A stretch of 64,000 nucleotides of DNA from Apostichopus japonicus (Eukaryota; Echinodermata; Holothuroidea; Aspidochirotida; Stichopodidae), in the NCBI RefSeq assembly GCF_037975245.1, contig NC_092579.1, positions 9,233,001 through 9,297,000 of the forward strand, given 5' to 3'. The notes beneath the pieces were generated by a model that did not search any database, was not told the origin of the DNA, and saw only the letters and a list, made by a program, of their open reading frames with translations. Positions within the stretch are counted from its first letter, which is position 1. Each line of letters starts with the position of its first letter. Both the position numbers and the translations under genes were made by a program. This document shows, piece by piece, positions 49,601 to 63,100 of the stretch.

Positions 49601-52600
49601 ATACTTACAGCTCCCCGTGTAGGCACTCGCTGTAAAAGGTCGGCAAAAGACGTCATCACCCGGGGTTCGAACCACGGATGCAAAAGAGAGTCTCGATCAT
49701 CAGCTCGCACAGTGCGCCGAGCCATCGCGCCACTGTATGGACTGAGATATTAGGTGGATTAACTAATACTTACAGCTCCCCGTGTAGGCACTTGCTGTAA
49801 AAGGTCTGCAAAAGACGTCATCACCCGGGGTTCGAACCACGGATGCAAAAGAGAGTCTCGATCATCAGCTCGCACAGTGCGCCGAGCCATCGCGCCACTG
49901 TATGGACTGAGATATTAGGTGGATTAACTAATACTTACAGCTCCCCGTGTAGGCACTTGCTGTAAAAGGTCTGCAAAAGACGTCATCACCCGGGGTTCGA
50001 ACCACGGATGCAAAAGAGAGTCTCGATCATCAGCTCGCACAGTGCGCCGAGCCATCGCGCCACTGTATGGACTGAGATATTAGGTGGATTAACTAATACT
50101 TACAGCTCCCCGTGTAGGCACTCGCTGTAAAAGGTCGGCAAAAGACGTCATCACCCGGGGTTCGAACCACGGATGCAAAAGAGAGTCTCGATCATCAGCT
50201 CGCCCAGTCCGCCGAGCCATCGCGCCACTGTATGGACTGAGATATTAGGTGGATTAACATATACTTACAGCTCCCCGTGTAGGCACTTGCTGTAAAAGGT
50301 CGGCAAAAGACGTCATCACCCGGGGTTCGAACCACGGATGCAAAAGAGAGTCTCGATCATCAGCTCGCACAGTGCGCCGAGCCATCGCGCCACTGTATGA
50401 ACTGAGATATTAGGTGGATTAACTAATACTTACAGCTCCCCGTGTAGGCACTCGCTGTAAAAGGTCGGCAAAAGACGTCATCACCCGGGGTTCGAACCAC
50501 GGATGCAAAAGAGAGTCTCGATCATCAGCTCGCACAGTGCGCCGAGCCATCGCGCCACTGTATGGACTGAGATATTAGGTGGATTAACTAATACTTACAG
50601 CTCCCCGTGTAGGCACTTGCTGTAAAAGGTCGGCAAAAGACGTCATCACCCGGGGTTCGAACCACGGATGCAAAAGAGAGTCTCGATCATCAGCTCGCCC
50701 AGTGCGCCGAGCCATCGCGCTACTGTATGGACTGAGATATTAGGTGGATTAACTAATACTTACAGCTCCCCGTGTAGGCACTTGCTGTAAAAGGTCGGCA
50801 AAAGACTTCTTCACCCGGGGTTCGAACCACGGATGCAAAAGAGAGTCTCGATCATCAGCTCGCACAGTGCGCCGAGCCATCGCGCCACTGTATGGACTGA
50901 GATATTAGGTGGATTAACTATTACTTACAGCTCCCCGTGTAGGCACTTGCTGTAAAAGGTCGGCAAAAGACGTCATCACCCGGGGTTCGAACCACGGATG
51001 CAAAAGAGAGTCTCGATCATCAGCTCGCACAGTGCGCCGAGCCATCGCGCCACTGTATGGACTGAGATATTAGGTGGATTAACTAATACTTACAGCTCCC
51101 CGTGTAGGCACTCGCTGTAAAAGGTCGGCAAAAGACTTCTTCACCCGGGGTTCGAACCACGGATGCAAAAGAGAGTCTCGATCATCAGCTCGCACAGTGC
51201 GCCGAGCCATCGCGCCACTGTATGGACTGAGATATTAGGTGGATTAACTAATACTTACAGCTCCCCGTGTAGGCACTCGCTGTAAAAGGTCGGCAAAAGA
51301 CTTCTTCACCCGGGGTTCGAACCACGGATGCAAAAGAGAGTCTCGATCATCAGCTCGTGCAGTGCGCCGAGCCATCGCGCCACTGTATGAACTGAGATAT
51401 TAGGTGGATTAACTAATACTTACAGCTCCCCGTGTAGGCACTTGCTGTAAAAGGTCGGCAAAAGACGTCATCACCCGGGGTTCGAACCACGGATGCAAAA
51501 GAGAGTCTCGATCATCAGCTCGTGCAGTGCGCCGAGCCATCGCGCCACTGTATGGACTGAGATATTAGGTGGATTAACTAATACTTACAGCTCCCCGTGT
51601 AGGCACTTGCTGTAAAAGGTCGGCAAAAGACGTCATCACCCGGGGTTCGAACCACGGATGCAAAAGAGAGTCTCGATCATCAGCTCGTGCAGTGCGCCGA
51701 GCCATCGCGCCACTGTATGGACTGAGATATTAGGTGGATTAACTAATACTTACAGCTCCCCGTGTAGGCACTTGCTGTAAAAGGTCGGCAAAAGACGTCA
51801 TCATCCGGGGTTCGAACCACGGATGCAAAAGAGAGTCTCGATCATCAGCTCGTGCAGTGCGCCGAGCCATCGCGCCACTGTATGGACTGAGATATTAGGT
51901 GGATTAACTAATACTTACAGCTCCCCGTGTAGGCACTCGCTGTAAAAGGACGGCAAAAGACGTCATAACCCGGGGTTCGAACCACGGATGCAAAAGATAG
52001 TCTCGATCATCAGCTCGCACAGTGCGCCGAGCCATCGCGCCACTGTATGGACTGAGATATTAGGTGGATTAACTAATACTTACAGCTCCCCGTGTAGGCA
52101 CTTGCTGTAAAAGGTCGGCAAAAGACGTCATCACCCGGGGTTCGAACCACGGATGCAAAAGAGAGTCTCGATCATCAGCTCGCACAGTGCGCCGAGCCAT
52201 CGCGCCACTGTATGGACTGAGATATTAGGTGGATTAACTAATACTTACAGCTCCCCGTGTAGGCACTCGCTGTAAAAGGTCGGCAACAGAGTTCTTCACC
52301 CGGGGTTCGAACCACGGATGCAAAAGAGAGTCTCGATCATCAGCTCGCACAGTGCGCCGAGCCATCGCGCCACTGTATGGACTGAGATATTAGGTGGATT
52401 AACTAATACTTACAGCTCCCCGTGTAGGCACTCGCTGTAAAAGGTCTGCAAAAGACGTCATCACCCGGGGTTCGAACCACGGATGCAAAAGAGAGTCTCG
52501 ATCATCAGCTCGCACAGTTCGCCGAGCCATCGCGCCACTGTATGGACTGAGATATTAGGTGGATTAACATATACTTACAGCTCCCCGTGTAGGCACTTGC

Positions 52601-55439
52601 TGTAAAAGGTCGGCAAAAGACGTCATCACCCGGGGTTCGAACCACGGATGCAAAAGAGAGTCTCGATCATCAGCTCGCACAGTGCGCCGAGCCATCGCGC
52701 CTCTGTATGGACTGAGATATTAGGTGGATTAACTAATACTTACAGCTCCCCGTGTAGGCACTTGCTGTAAAAGGTCGGCAAAAGACGTCATCACCCGGGG
52801 TTCGAACCACGGATGCAAAAGAGAGTCTCGATCATCAGCTCGTACAGTGCGCCGAGCCATCGCGCCACTGTATGGACTGAGATATTTGGTGGATTAACTA
52901 ATACTTACAGCTCCCCGTGTAGGCACTTGCTGTAAAAGGTCGGCAAAAGACGTCATCACCCGGGGTTCGAACCACGGATGCAAAAGAGTGTCTCGATCAT
53001 CAGCTCGCCCAGTGCGCCGAGCCATCGCGCCACTGTATGGACTGAGATATTTGGTGGATTAACTAGTACTTACAGCTCCCCGTGTAGGCACTTGCTGTAA
53101 AAGGTCGGCAAAAGACGTCATCACCCGGGGTTCGAACCACGGATGCAAAAGAGAGTCTCGATCATCAGCTCGCCCAGTGCGCCGAGCCATCGCGCTACTG
53201 TATGGACTGAGATATTAGGTGGATTAACTAATACTTACAGCTCCCCGTGTAGGCACTTGCTGTAAAAGGTCGGCAAAAGACGTCATCACCCGGGGTTCGA
53301 ACCACGGATGCAAAAGAGAGTCTCGATCATCAGCTCGCACAGTGCGCCGAGCCATCGCGCCACTGTATGGACTGAGATATTAGGTGGATTAACTACATAC
53401 TTACAGCTCCCCGTGTAGGCACTCGCTGTAAAAGGTCGGCAAAAGACGTCATCACCCGGGGTTCGAACCACGGATGCAAAAGAGAGTCTCGATCATCAGC
53501 TCGTGCAGTGCGCCGAGCCATCGCGCCACTGTATGGACTGAGATATTAGGTGGATTAACTAATACTTACAGCTCCCCGTGTAGGCACTCGCTGTAAAAGG
53601 TCGGCAAAAGACGTCATCACCCGGGCTTCGAACCACGGATGCAAAAGAGAGTCTCGATCATCAGCTCGCGCAGTGCGCCGAGCCATCGCGCCACTGTATG
53701 GACTGAGATATTAGGTGGATTAACTAATACTTACAGCTCCCCGTGTAGGCACTTGCTGTAAAAGGTCGGCAAAAGACGTCATCACCCGGGGTTCGAACCA
53801 CGGATGCAAAAGAGAGTCTCGATCATCAGCTCGTACAGTGCGCCGAGCCATCGCGCCACTGTATGGACTGAGATATTAGGTGGATTAACTAATACTTACA
53901 GCTCCCCGTGTAGGCACTTGCTGTAAAAGGTCGGCAAAAGACGTCATCACCCGGGGTTCGAACCACGGATGCAAAAGAGAGTCTCGATCATCAGCTCGCC
54001 CAGTGCGCCGAGCCATCGCGCCACTGTATGGACTGAGATATTTGGTGGATTAACTAGTACTTACAGCTCCCCGTGTAGGCACTTGCTGTAAAAGGTCGGC
54101 AAAAGACGTCATTACCCGGGGTTCGAACCACGGATGCAAAAGAGAGTCTCGATCATCAGCTCGGACAGTGCGCCGAGCCATCGCGCCACTGTATGGACTG
54201 AGATATCAGGTTGATTTACTAATACTTACAGCTCCCCGTGTAGGCACTTGCTGTAAAAGGTCGGCAAAAGACGTCATCACCCGGGGTTCGAACCACGGAT
54301 GCAAAAGAGAGTCTCGATCATCAGCTCGCACAGTGCGCCGAGCCATCGCGCCACTGTATGGACTGAGATATTAGGTGGATTAACTAATACTTACAGCTCC
54401 CCGTGTAGGCACTTGCTGTAAAAGGTCGGCAAAAGACGTCATCACCCGGGGTTCGAACCACGGATGCAAAAGAGAGTCTCGATCATCAGCTCGTACAGTG
54501 CGCCGAGCCATCGCGCCACTGTATGGACTGAGATATTAGGTGGATTAACTACATACTTACAGCTCCCCGTGTAGGCACTTGCTGTAAAAGGTCGGCAAAA
54601 GACGTCATCACCCGGGGTTCGAACCACGGATGCAAAAGAGAGTCTCGATCATCAGCTCGTACAGTGCGCCGAGCCATCGCGCCACTGTATGGACGGAGAT
54701 ATTAGGTGGATTAACTACATACTTACAGCTCCCCGTGTAGGCACTTGCTGTAAAAGGTCGGCAAAAGACGTCATCACCCGGGGTTCGAACCACGGATGCA
54801 AAAGAGAGTCTCGATCATCAGCTCGCACAGTGCGCCGAGCCATCGCGCCACTGTATGGACTGAGATATTAGGTGGATTAACTAATACTTACAGCTCCCCG
54901 TGTAGGCACTTGCTGTAAAAGGTCGGCAAAAGACGTCATCACCCGGGGTTCGAACCACGGATGCAAAAGAGAGTCTCGATCATCAGCTCGCACAGTGCGC
55001 CGAGCCATCGCGCCACTGTATGGACTGAGATATTAGGTGGATTAACTAATACTTACAGCTCCCCGTGTAGGCACTTGCTGTAAAAGGTCGGCAAAGGACG
55101 TCATCACCCGGGGTTCGAACCACGGATGCAAAAGAGAGTCTCGATCATCAGCTCGTACAGTGCGCCGAGCCATCGCGCCACTGTATGGACTGAGATATTA
55201 GGTGGATTAACTACATACTTACAGCTCCCCGTGTAGGCACTTGCTGTAAAAGGTCGGCAAAAGACGTCATCACCCGGGGTTCGAACCACGGATGCAAAAG
55301 AGAGTCTCGATCATCAGCTCGTGCAGTGCGCCGAGCCATCGCGCCACTGTATGGACTGAGATATTAGGTGGATTAACTACATACTTACAGCTCCCCGTGT
55401 AGGCACTCGCTGTAAAAGGTCGGCAAAAGACGTCATCAC

Positions 55440-58400
55440 CCGGGGTTCGAACCACGGATGCAAAAGAGAGTCTCGATCATCAGCTCGTGCAGTGCGCCGA
55501 GCCATCGCGCCACTGTATGGACTGAGATATTAGGTGGATTAACTAATACTTACAGCTCCCCGTGTAGGCACTCGCTGTAAAAGGTCGGCAAAAGACGTCA
55601 TCACCCGGGGTTCGAACCACGGATGCAAAAGAGAGTCTCGATCATCAGCTCGCGCAGTGCGCCGAGCCATCGCGCCACTGTATGGACTGAGATATTAGGT
55701 GGATTAACTAACACTTACAGCTCCCCGTGTAGGCACTCGCTGTAAAAGGTCGGCAAAAGACGTCATCACCCGGGGTTCGAACCACGGATGCAAAAGAGAG
55801 TCTCGATCATCAGCTCGTACAGTGCGCCGAGCCATCGCGCCACTGTATGGACTGAGATATTAGGTGGATTAACTACATACTTACAGCTCCCCGTGTAGGC
55901 ACTTGCTTTAAAAGGTCGGCAAAAGACGTCATCACCCGGGGTTCGAACCACGGATGCAAAAGAGAGTCTCGATCATCAGCTCGTACAGTGCGCCGAGCCA
56001 TCGCGCCACTGTATGGACTGAGATATTAGGTGGATTAACTAATACTTACAGCTCCCCGTGTAGGCACTTGCTGTAAAAGGTCGGCAAAAGACGTCATCAC
56101 CCGGGGTTCGAACCACGGATGCAAAAGAGAGTCTCGATCATCAGCTCGCGCAGTGCGCCGAGCCATCGCGCCACTGTATGGACTGAGATATCAGGTGGAT
56201 TAACTAATACTTACATCTCCCCGTGTAGGCACTTGCTGTAAAAGATCGGCAAAAGACGTCATCACCCGGGGTTCGAACCACGGATGCAAAAGAGAGTCTC
56301 GATCATCAGCTCGCGCTGTGCGCCGAGCCATCGCGCCACTGTATGGACTGAGATATTAGGTGGATTAACTAATACTTACAGCTCCCCGTGTAGGCACTTG
56401 CTGTAAAAGGTCGGCAAAAGACGTCATCACCCGGGGTTCGAACCACGGATGCAAAAGAGAGTCTCGATCATCAGTTCGCGCAGTGCGCCGAGCCATCGCG
56501 CCACTGTATGGACTGAGATATTAGGTGGATTAACTAATACTTACAGCTCCCCGTGTAGGCACTTGCTGTAAAAGGTCGGCAAAAGACGTCATTACCCGGG
56601 GTTCGAACCACGGATGCAAAAGAGAGTCTCGATCATCAGCTCGCACAGTGCGCCGAGCCATCGCGCCACTGTATGGACTGAGATATTAGGTGGATTAACT
56701 AATACTTACAGCTCCCCGTGTAGGCACTTGCTGTAAAAGGTCGGCAAAAGACGTCATCTCTCGGGGTTCGAACCACGGATGCAAAAGAGAGTCTCGATCA
56801 TCAGCTCGCACAGTGCGCCGAGCCATCGCGCCACTGTATGGACTGAGATATTAGGTGGATTAACTAATACTTACAGCTCCCCGTGTAGGCACTTGCTGTA
56901 AAAGGTCGGCAAAAGACGTCATCACCCGGGGTTCGAACCACGGATGCAAAAGAGAGTCTCGATCATCAGCTCGCACAGTGCGCCGAGCCATCGCGCCACT
57001 GTATGGACTGAGATATTAGGTGGATTAACTAATACTTACAGCTCCCCGTGTAGGCACTTGCTGTAAAAGGTCGGCAAAAGACGTCATCACCCGGGGTTCG
57101 AACCACGGATGCAAAAGAGAGTCTCGATCATCAGCTCGTACAGTGCGCCGAGCCATCGCGCCACTGTATGGACTGAGATATTAGGTGGATTAACTACATA
57201 CTTACAGCTCCCCGTGTAGGCACTTGCTGTAAAAGGTCGGCAAAAGACGTCATCACCCGGGGTTCGAACCACGGATGCAAAAGAGAGTCTCGATCATCAG
57301 CTCGTACAGTGCGCCGAGCCATCGCGCCACTGTATGGACTGAGATATTAGGTGGATTAACTAATACTTACAGCTCCCCGTGTAGGCACTTGCTGTAAAAG
57401 GTCGGCAAAAGACGTCATCACCCGGGGTTCGAACCACGGATGCAAAAGAGAGTCTCGATCATCAGCTCGCACAGTGCGCCGAGCCATCGCGCCACTGTAT
57501 GGACTGAGATATTTGGTGGATTAACTAATACTTACAGCTCCCCGTGTAGGCACTTGCTGTAAAAGGTCGGCAAAAGACGTCATCACCCGGGGTTCGAACC
57601 ACGGATGCAAAAGAGAGTCTCGATCATCAGCTCGTGCAGTGCGCCGAGCCATCGCGCCACTGTATGGACTGAGATATTAGGTGGATTAACTAATACTTAC
57701 AGCTCCCCGTGTAGGCACTCGCTGTAAAAGGTCGGCAAAAGACGTCATCACCCGGGGTTCGAACCACGGATGCAAAAGAGAGTCTCGATCATCAGCTCGC
57801 GCAGTGCGCCGAGCCATCGCGCCACTGTATGGACTGAGATATTAGGTGGATTAACTAACACTTACAGCTCCCCGTGTAGGCACTCGCTGTAAAAGGTCGG
57901 CAAAAGACGTCATCACCCGGGGTTCGAACCACGAATGCAAAAGAGAGTCTCGATCATCAGCTCGTACAGTGCGCCGAGCCATCGCGCCACTGTATGGACT
58001 GAGATATTAGGTGGATTAACTACATACTTACAGCTCCCCGTGTAGGCACTTGCTTTAAAAGGTCGGCAAAAGACGTCATCACCCGGGGTTCGAACCACGG
58101 ATGCAAAGAGAGTCTCGATCATCAGCTCGTACAGTGCGCCGAGCCATCGCGCCACTGTATGGACTGAGATATTAGGTGGATTAACTAATACTTACAGCTC
58201 CCCGTGTAGGCACTTGCTGTAAAAGGTCGGCAAAAGACGTCATCACCCGGGGTTCGAACCACGGATGCAAAAGAGAGTCTCGATCATCAGCTCGCGCAGT
58301 GCGCCGAGCCATCGCGCCACTGTATGGACTGAGATATTAGGTGGATTAACTAATACTTACAGCTCCCCGTGTAGGCACTTGCTGTAAAAGGTCGGCAAAA

Positions 58401-60120
58401 GACGTCATCACCCGGGGTTCGAACCACGGATGCAAAAGAGAGTCTCGATCATCAGCTCGCGCAGTGCGCCGAGCCATCGCGCCACTGTATGGACTGAGAT
58501 ATCAGGTGGATTAACTAATACTTACATCTCCCCGTGTAGGCACTTGCTGTAAAAGATCGGCAAAAGACGTCATCACCCGGGGTTCGAACCACGGATGCAA
58601 AAGAGAGTCTCGATCATCAGCTCGCGCAGTGCGCCGAGCCATCGCGCCACTGTATGGACTGAGATATTAGGTGGATTAACTAATACTTACAGCTCCCCGT
58701 GTAGGCACTTGCTGTAAAAGGTCGGCAAAAGACGTCATCACCCGGGGTTCGAACCACGGATGCAAAAGAGAGTCTCGATCATCAGTTCGCGCAGTGCGCC
58801 GAGCCATCGCGCCACTGTATGGACTGAGATATTAGGTGGATTAACTAATACTTACAGCTCCCCGTGTAGGCACTTGCTGTAAAAGGTCGGCAAAAGACGT
58901 CATTACCCGGGGTTCGAACCACGGATGCAAAAGAGAGTCTCGATCATCAGCTCGCACAGTGCGCCGAGCCATCGCGCCACTGTATGGACTGAGATATTAG
59001 GTGGATTAACTAATACTTACAGCTCCCCGTGTAGGCACTTGCTGTAAAAGGTCGGCAAAAGACGTCATCACCCGGGGTTCGAACCACGGATGCAAAAGAG
59101 AGTCTCGATCATCAGCTCGCACAGTGCGCCGAGCCATCGCGCCACTGTATGGACTGAGATATTAGGTGGATTAACTAATACTTACAGCTCCCCGTGTAGG
59201 CACTTGCTGTAAAAGGTCGGCAAAAGACGTCATCACCCGGGGTTCGAACCACGGATGCAAAAGAGAGTCTCGATCATCAGCTCGCACAGTGCGCCGAGCC
59301 ATCGCGCCACTGTATGGACTGAGATATTAGGTGGATTAACTAATACTTACAGCTCCCCGTGTAGGCACTTGCTGTAAAAGGTCGGCAAAAGACGTCATCA
59401 CCCGGGGTTCGAACCACGGATGCAAAAGAGAGTCTCGATCATCAGCTCGTACAGTGCGCCGAGCCATCGCGCCACTGTATGGACTGAGATATTAGGTGGA
59501 TTAACTACATACTTACAGCTCCCCGTGTAGGCACTTGCTGTAAAAGGTCGGCAAAAGACGTCATCACCCGGGGTTCGAACCACGGATGCAAAAGAGAGTC
59601 TCGATCATCAGCTCGTACAGTACGCCGAGCCATCGCGCCACTGTATGGACTGAGATATTAGGTGGATTAACTAATACTTACAGCTCCCCGTGTAGGCACT
59701 TGCTGTAAAAGGTCGGCAAAAGACGTCATCACCCGGGGTTCGAACCACGGATGCAAAAGAGAGTCTCGATCATCAGCTCGCGCAGTGCGCCGAGCCATCG
59801 CGCCACTGTATGGACTGAGATATCAGGTGGATTAACTAATACTTACATCTCCCCGTGTAGGCACTTGCTGTAAAAGGTCGGCAAAAGACGTCATCACCCG
59901 GGGTTCGAACCACGGATGCAAAAGAGAGTCTCGATCATCAGCTCGCGCAGTGCGCCGAGCCATCGCGCCACTGTATGGACTGAGATATTAGGTGGATTAA
60001 CTAATACTTACAGCTCCCCGTGTAGGCACTTGCTGTAAAAGGTCGGCAAAAGACGTCATCACCCGGGGTTCGAACCACGGATGCAAAAGAGAGTCTCGAT
60101 CATCAGTTCGCGCAGTGCGC
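55440..60120. repeat. Second higher-order set in the distal array (13-14-unit and 8-unit periods)
   Basis: AACTAACACTTAC occurs at about 55706 and 57853 (2147 bases, 13 units plus two 166-bp variants). CTTACATCTCCCC occurs at 56210, 58521 and 59842, with spacings of 2311 (14 units) and 1321 (8 units plus one base). AAAGATCGGC occurs near 56242 and 58553, and CATTACCCGG near 56590 and 58901. CAGTTCGCGCAG units follow each set. Confidence 0.8.
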
Positions 60121-63100
60121 CGAGCCATCGCGCCACTGTATGGACTGAGATATTAGGTGGATTAACTAATACTTACAGCTCCCCGTGTAGGCACTTGCTG
60201 TAAAAGGTCGGCAAAAGACGTCATCACCCGGGGTTCGAACCACGGATGCAAAAGAGAGTCTCGATCATCAGTTCGGGCAGTGCGCCGAGCCATCGCGCCA
60301 CTGTATGGACTGAGATCTTAGGTGGATTAACTAATACTTACAGCTCCCCGTGTAGGCACTTGCTGTAAAAGGTCGGCAAAAGACGTCATCACCCGGGGTT
60401 CGAACCACGGATGCAAAAGAGAGTCTCGATCATCAGTTCTTGCAGTGCGCCGAGCCATCGCGCCACTGTATGGACTGAGATATTAGGTGGATTAACTAAT
60501 ACTTACAGCTCCCCGTGTAGGCACTTGCTGTAAAAGGTCGGCAAAAGACGTCATCACCCGGGGTTCGAACCACGGATGCAAAAGAGAGTCTCGATCATCA
60601 GTTCGCGCAGTGCGCCGAGCCATCGCGCCACTGTATGGACTGAGATATTAGGTGGATTAACTAATACTTACAGCTCCCCGTGTAGGCACTTGCTGTAAAA
60701 GGTCGGCAAAAGACGTCATCACCCGGGGTTCGAACCACGGATGCAAAAGAGAGTCTCGATCATCAGTTCGCGCAGTGCGCCGAGCCATCGCGCCACTGTA
60801 TGGACTGAGATATTAGGTGGATTAACTAATACTTACAGCTCCCCGTGTAGGCACTTGCTGTAAAAGGTCGGCAAAAGACGTCATCACCCGGGGTTCGAAC
60901 CACGGATGCAAAAGAGAGTCTCGATCATCAGCTCGCGCAGTGCGCCGAGCCATCGCGCCACTGTATGGACTGAGATATTAGGTGGATTAACTAATACTTA
61001 CAGCTCCCCGTGTAGGCACTTGCTGTAAAAGGTCGGCAAAAGACGTCATCACCCGAGGTTCGAACCACGGATGCAAAAGAGAGTCTCGATCATCAGCTCG
61101 CGCAGTGCGCCGAGCCATCGCGCCACTGTATGGACTGAGATATTAGGTGGATTAACTAATACTTACAGCTCCCCGTGTAGGCACTTGCTGTAAAAGGTCG
61201 GCAAAAGACGTCATCACCCGGGGTTCGAACCACGGATGCAAAAGAGAGTCTCGATCATCAGCTCGCGCAGTGCGCCGAGCCATCGCGCCACTGTATGGAC
61301 TGAGATATTAGGTGGATTAACTAATACTTACAGCTCCCCGTGTAGGCACTTGCTGTAAAAGGTCGGCAAAAGACGTCATCACCCGGGGTTCGAACCACGG
61401 ATGCAAAAGAGAGTCTCGATCATCAGCTCGCGCAGTGCGCCGAGCCATCGCGCCACTGTATGGACTGAGATATTAGGTGGATTAACTAATACTTACAGCT
61501 CCCCGTGTAGGCACTTGCTGTAAAAGGTCGGCAAAAGACGTCATCACCCGGGGTTCGAACCACGGATGCAAAAGAGAGTCTCGATCATCAGCTCGTACAG
61601 TGCGCCGAGCCATCGCCCCACTGTATGGACTGAGATATTAGGTGGATTAACTAATACTTACAGCTCCCCGTGTAGGCACTTGCTGTAAAAGGTCGACAAA
61701 AGACGTCATCACCCGGAGTTCGAACCACGGATGCAAAAGAGAGTCTCGATCATCAGCTCGCACAGTGCGCCGAGCCATCGCGCCACTGTATGGACTGAGA
61801 TATTAGGTGGATTAACTAATACTTACAGCTCCCCGTGTAGGCACTTGCTGTAAAAGGTCGGCAAAAGACGTCATCACCCGGGGTTCGAACCACGGATGCA
61901 AAAGAGAGTCTCGATCATCAGCTCGCACAGTGCGCCGAGCCATCGCGCCACTGTATGGACTGAGATATTAGGTGGATTAACTAATACTTACAGCTCCCCG
62001 TGTAGGCACTTGCTGTAAAAGGTCGGCAAAAGACGTCATCACCCGGGGTTCGAACCACGGATGCAAAAGACAGTCTCGATCATCAGCTCGCACAGTGCGC
62101 CGAGCCATCGCGCCACTGTATGGACTGAGATATTAGGTGGATTAACTAATACTTACAGCTCCCCGTGTAGGCACTTGCTGTAAAAGGTCGGCAAAAGACG
62201 TCATCACCCGGGGTTCGAACCACGGATGCAAAAGAGAGTCTCGATCATCAGCTCGTACAGTGCGCCGAGCCATCGCGCCACTGTATGGACTGAGATATTA
62301 GGTGGATCAACTAATACTTACAGCTCCCCTTGTAGGCACTTGCCGTAAAAGGTCGGCAAAAGACGTCATCACCCGGGGTTCGAACCACGGATGCAAAAGA
62401 GAGTCTCGATCATCAGCTCGTGCAGTGCGCCGAGCCATCGCGCCACTGTATGGACTGAGATATTAGGTGGATTAACTAATACTTACAGCTCCCCGTGTAG
62501 GCACTTGCCGTAAAAGGTCGGCAAAAGACGTCATCACCCGGGGTTCGAACCACGGATGCAAAAGAGAGTCTCGATCATCAGCTCGTGCAGTGCGCCGAGC
62601 CATCGCGCCACTGTATGGACTGAGATATTAGGTGGATTAACTAATACTTACAGCTCCCCGTGTAGGCACTTGCCGTAAAAGGTCGGCAAAAGACGTCATC
62701 ACCCGGGGTTCGAACCACGGATGCAAAGGAGAGTCTCGATCATCAGCTCGTGCAGTGCGCCGAGCCATCGCGCCACTGTATGGACTGAGATATTAGGTGG
62801 ATTAACTAATACTTACAGCTCCCCGTGTAGGCACTTGCTGTAAAAGGTCGGCAAAAGACGTCATCACCCGGGGTTCGAACCACGGAGGCAAAAGAGAGTC
62901 TCGATCATCAGCTCGTGCAGTGCGCCGAGCCATCGCGCCACTGTATGGACTGAGATATTAGGTGGATCAACTAATACTTACAGCTCCCCTTGTAGGCACT
63001 TGCTGTAAAAGGTCGGCAAAAGACGTCATCACCCGGGGTTCGAACCACGGATGCAAAAGAGAGTCTCGATCATCAGCTCGCGCAGTTCGCCGAGCCATCG

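Noticed and set aside
53286-59583. Family of 61-codon minus-strand frames in the satellite
   Set aside because: They exist only where the 166-bp variant shifts the frame past a stop. They are identical because the DNA is repetitive, not because a protein is conserved.
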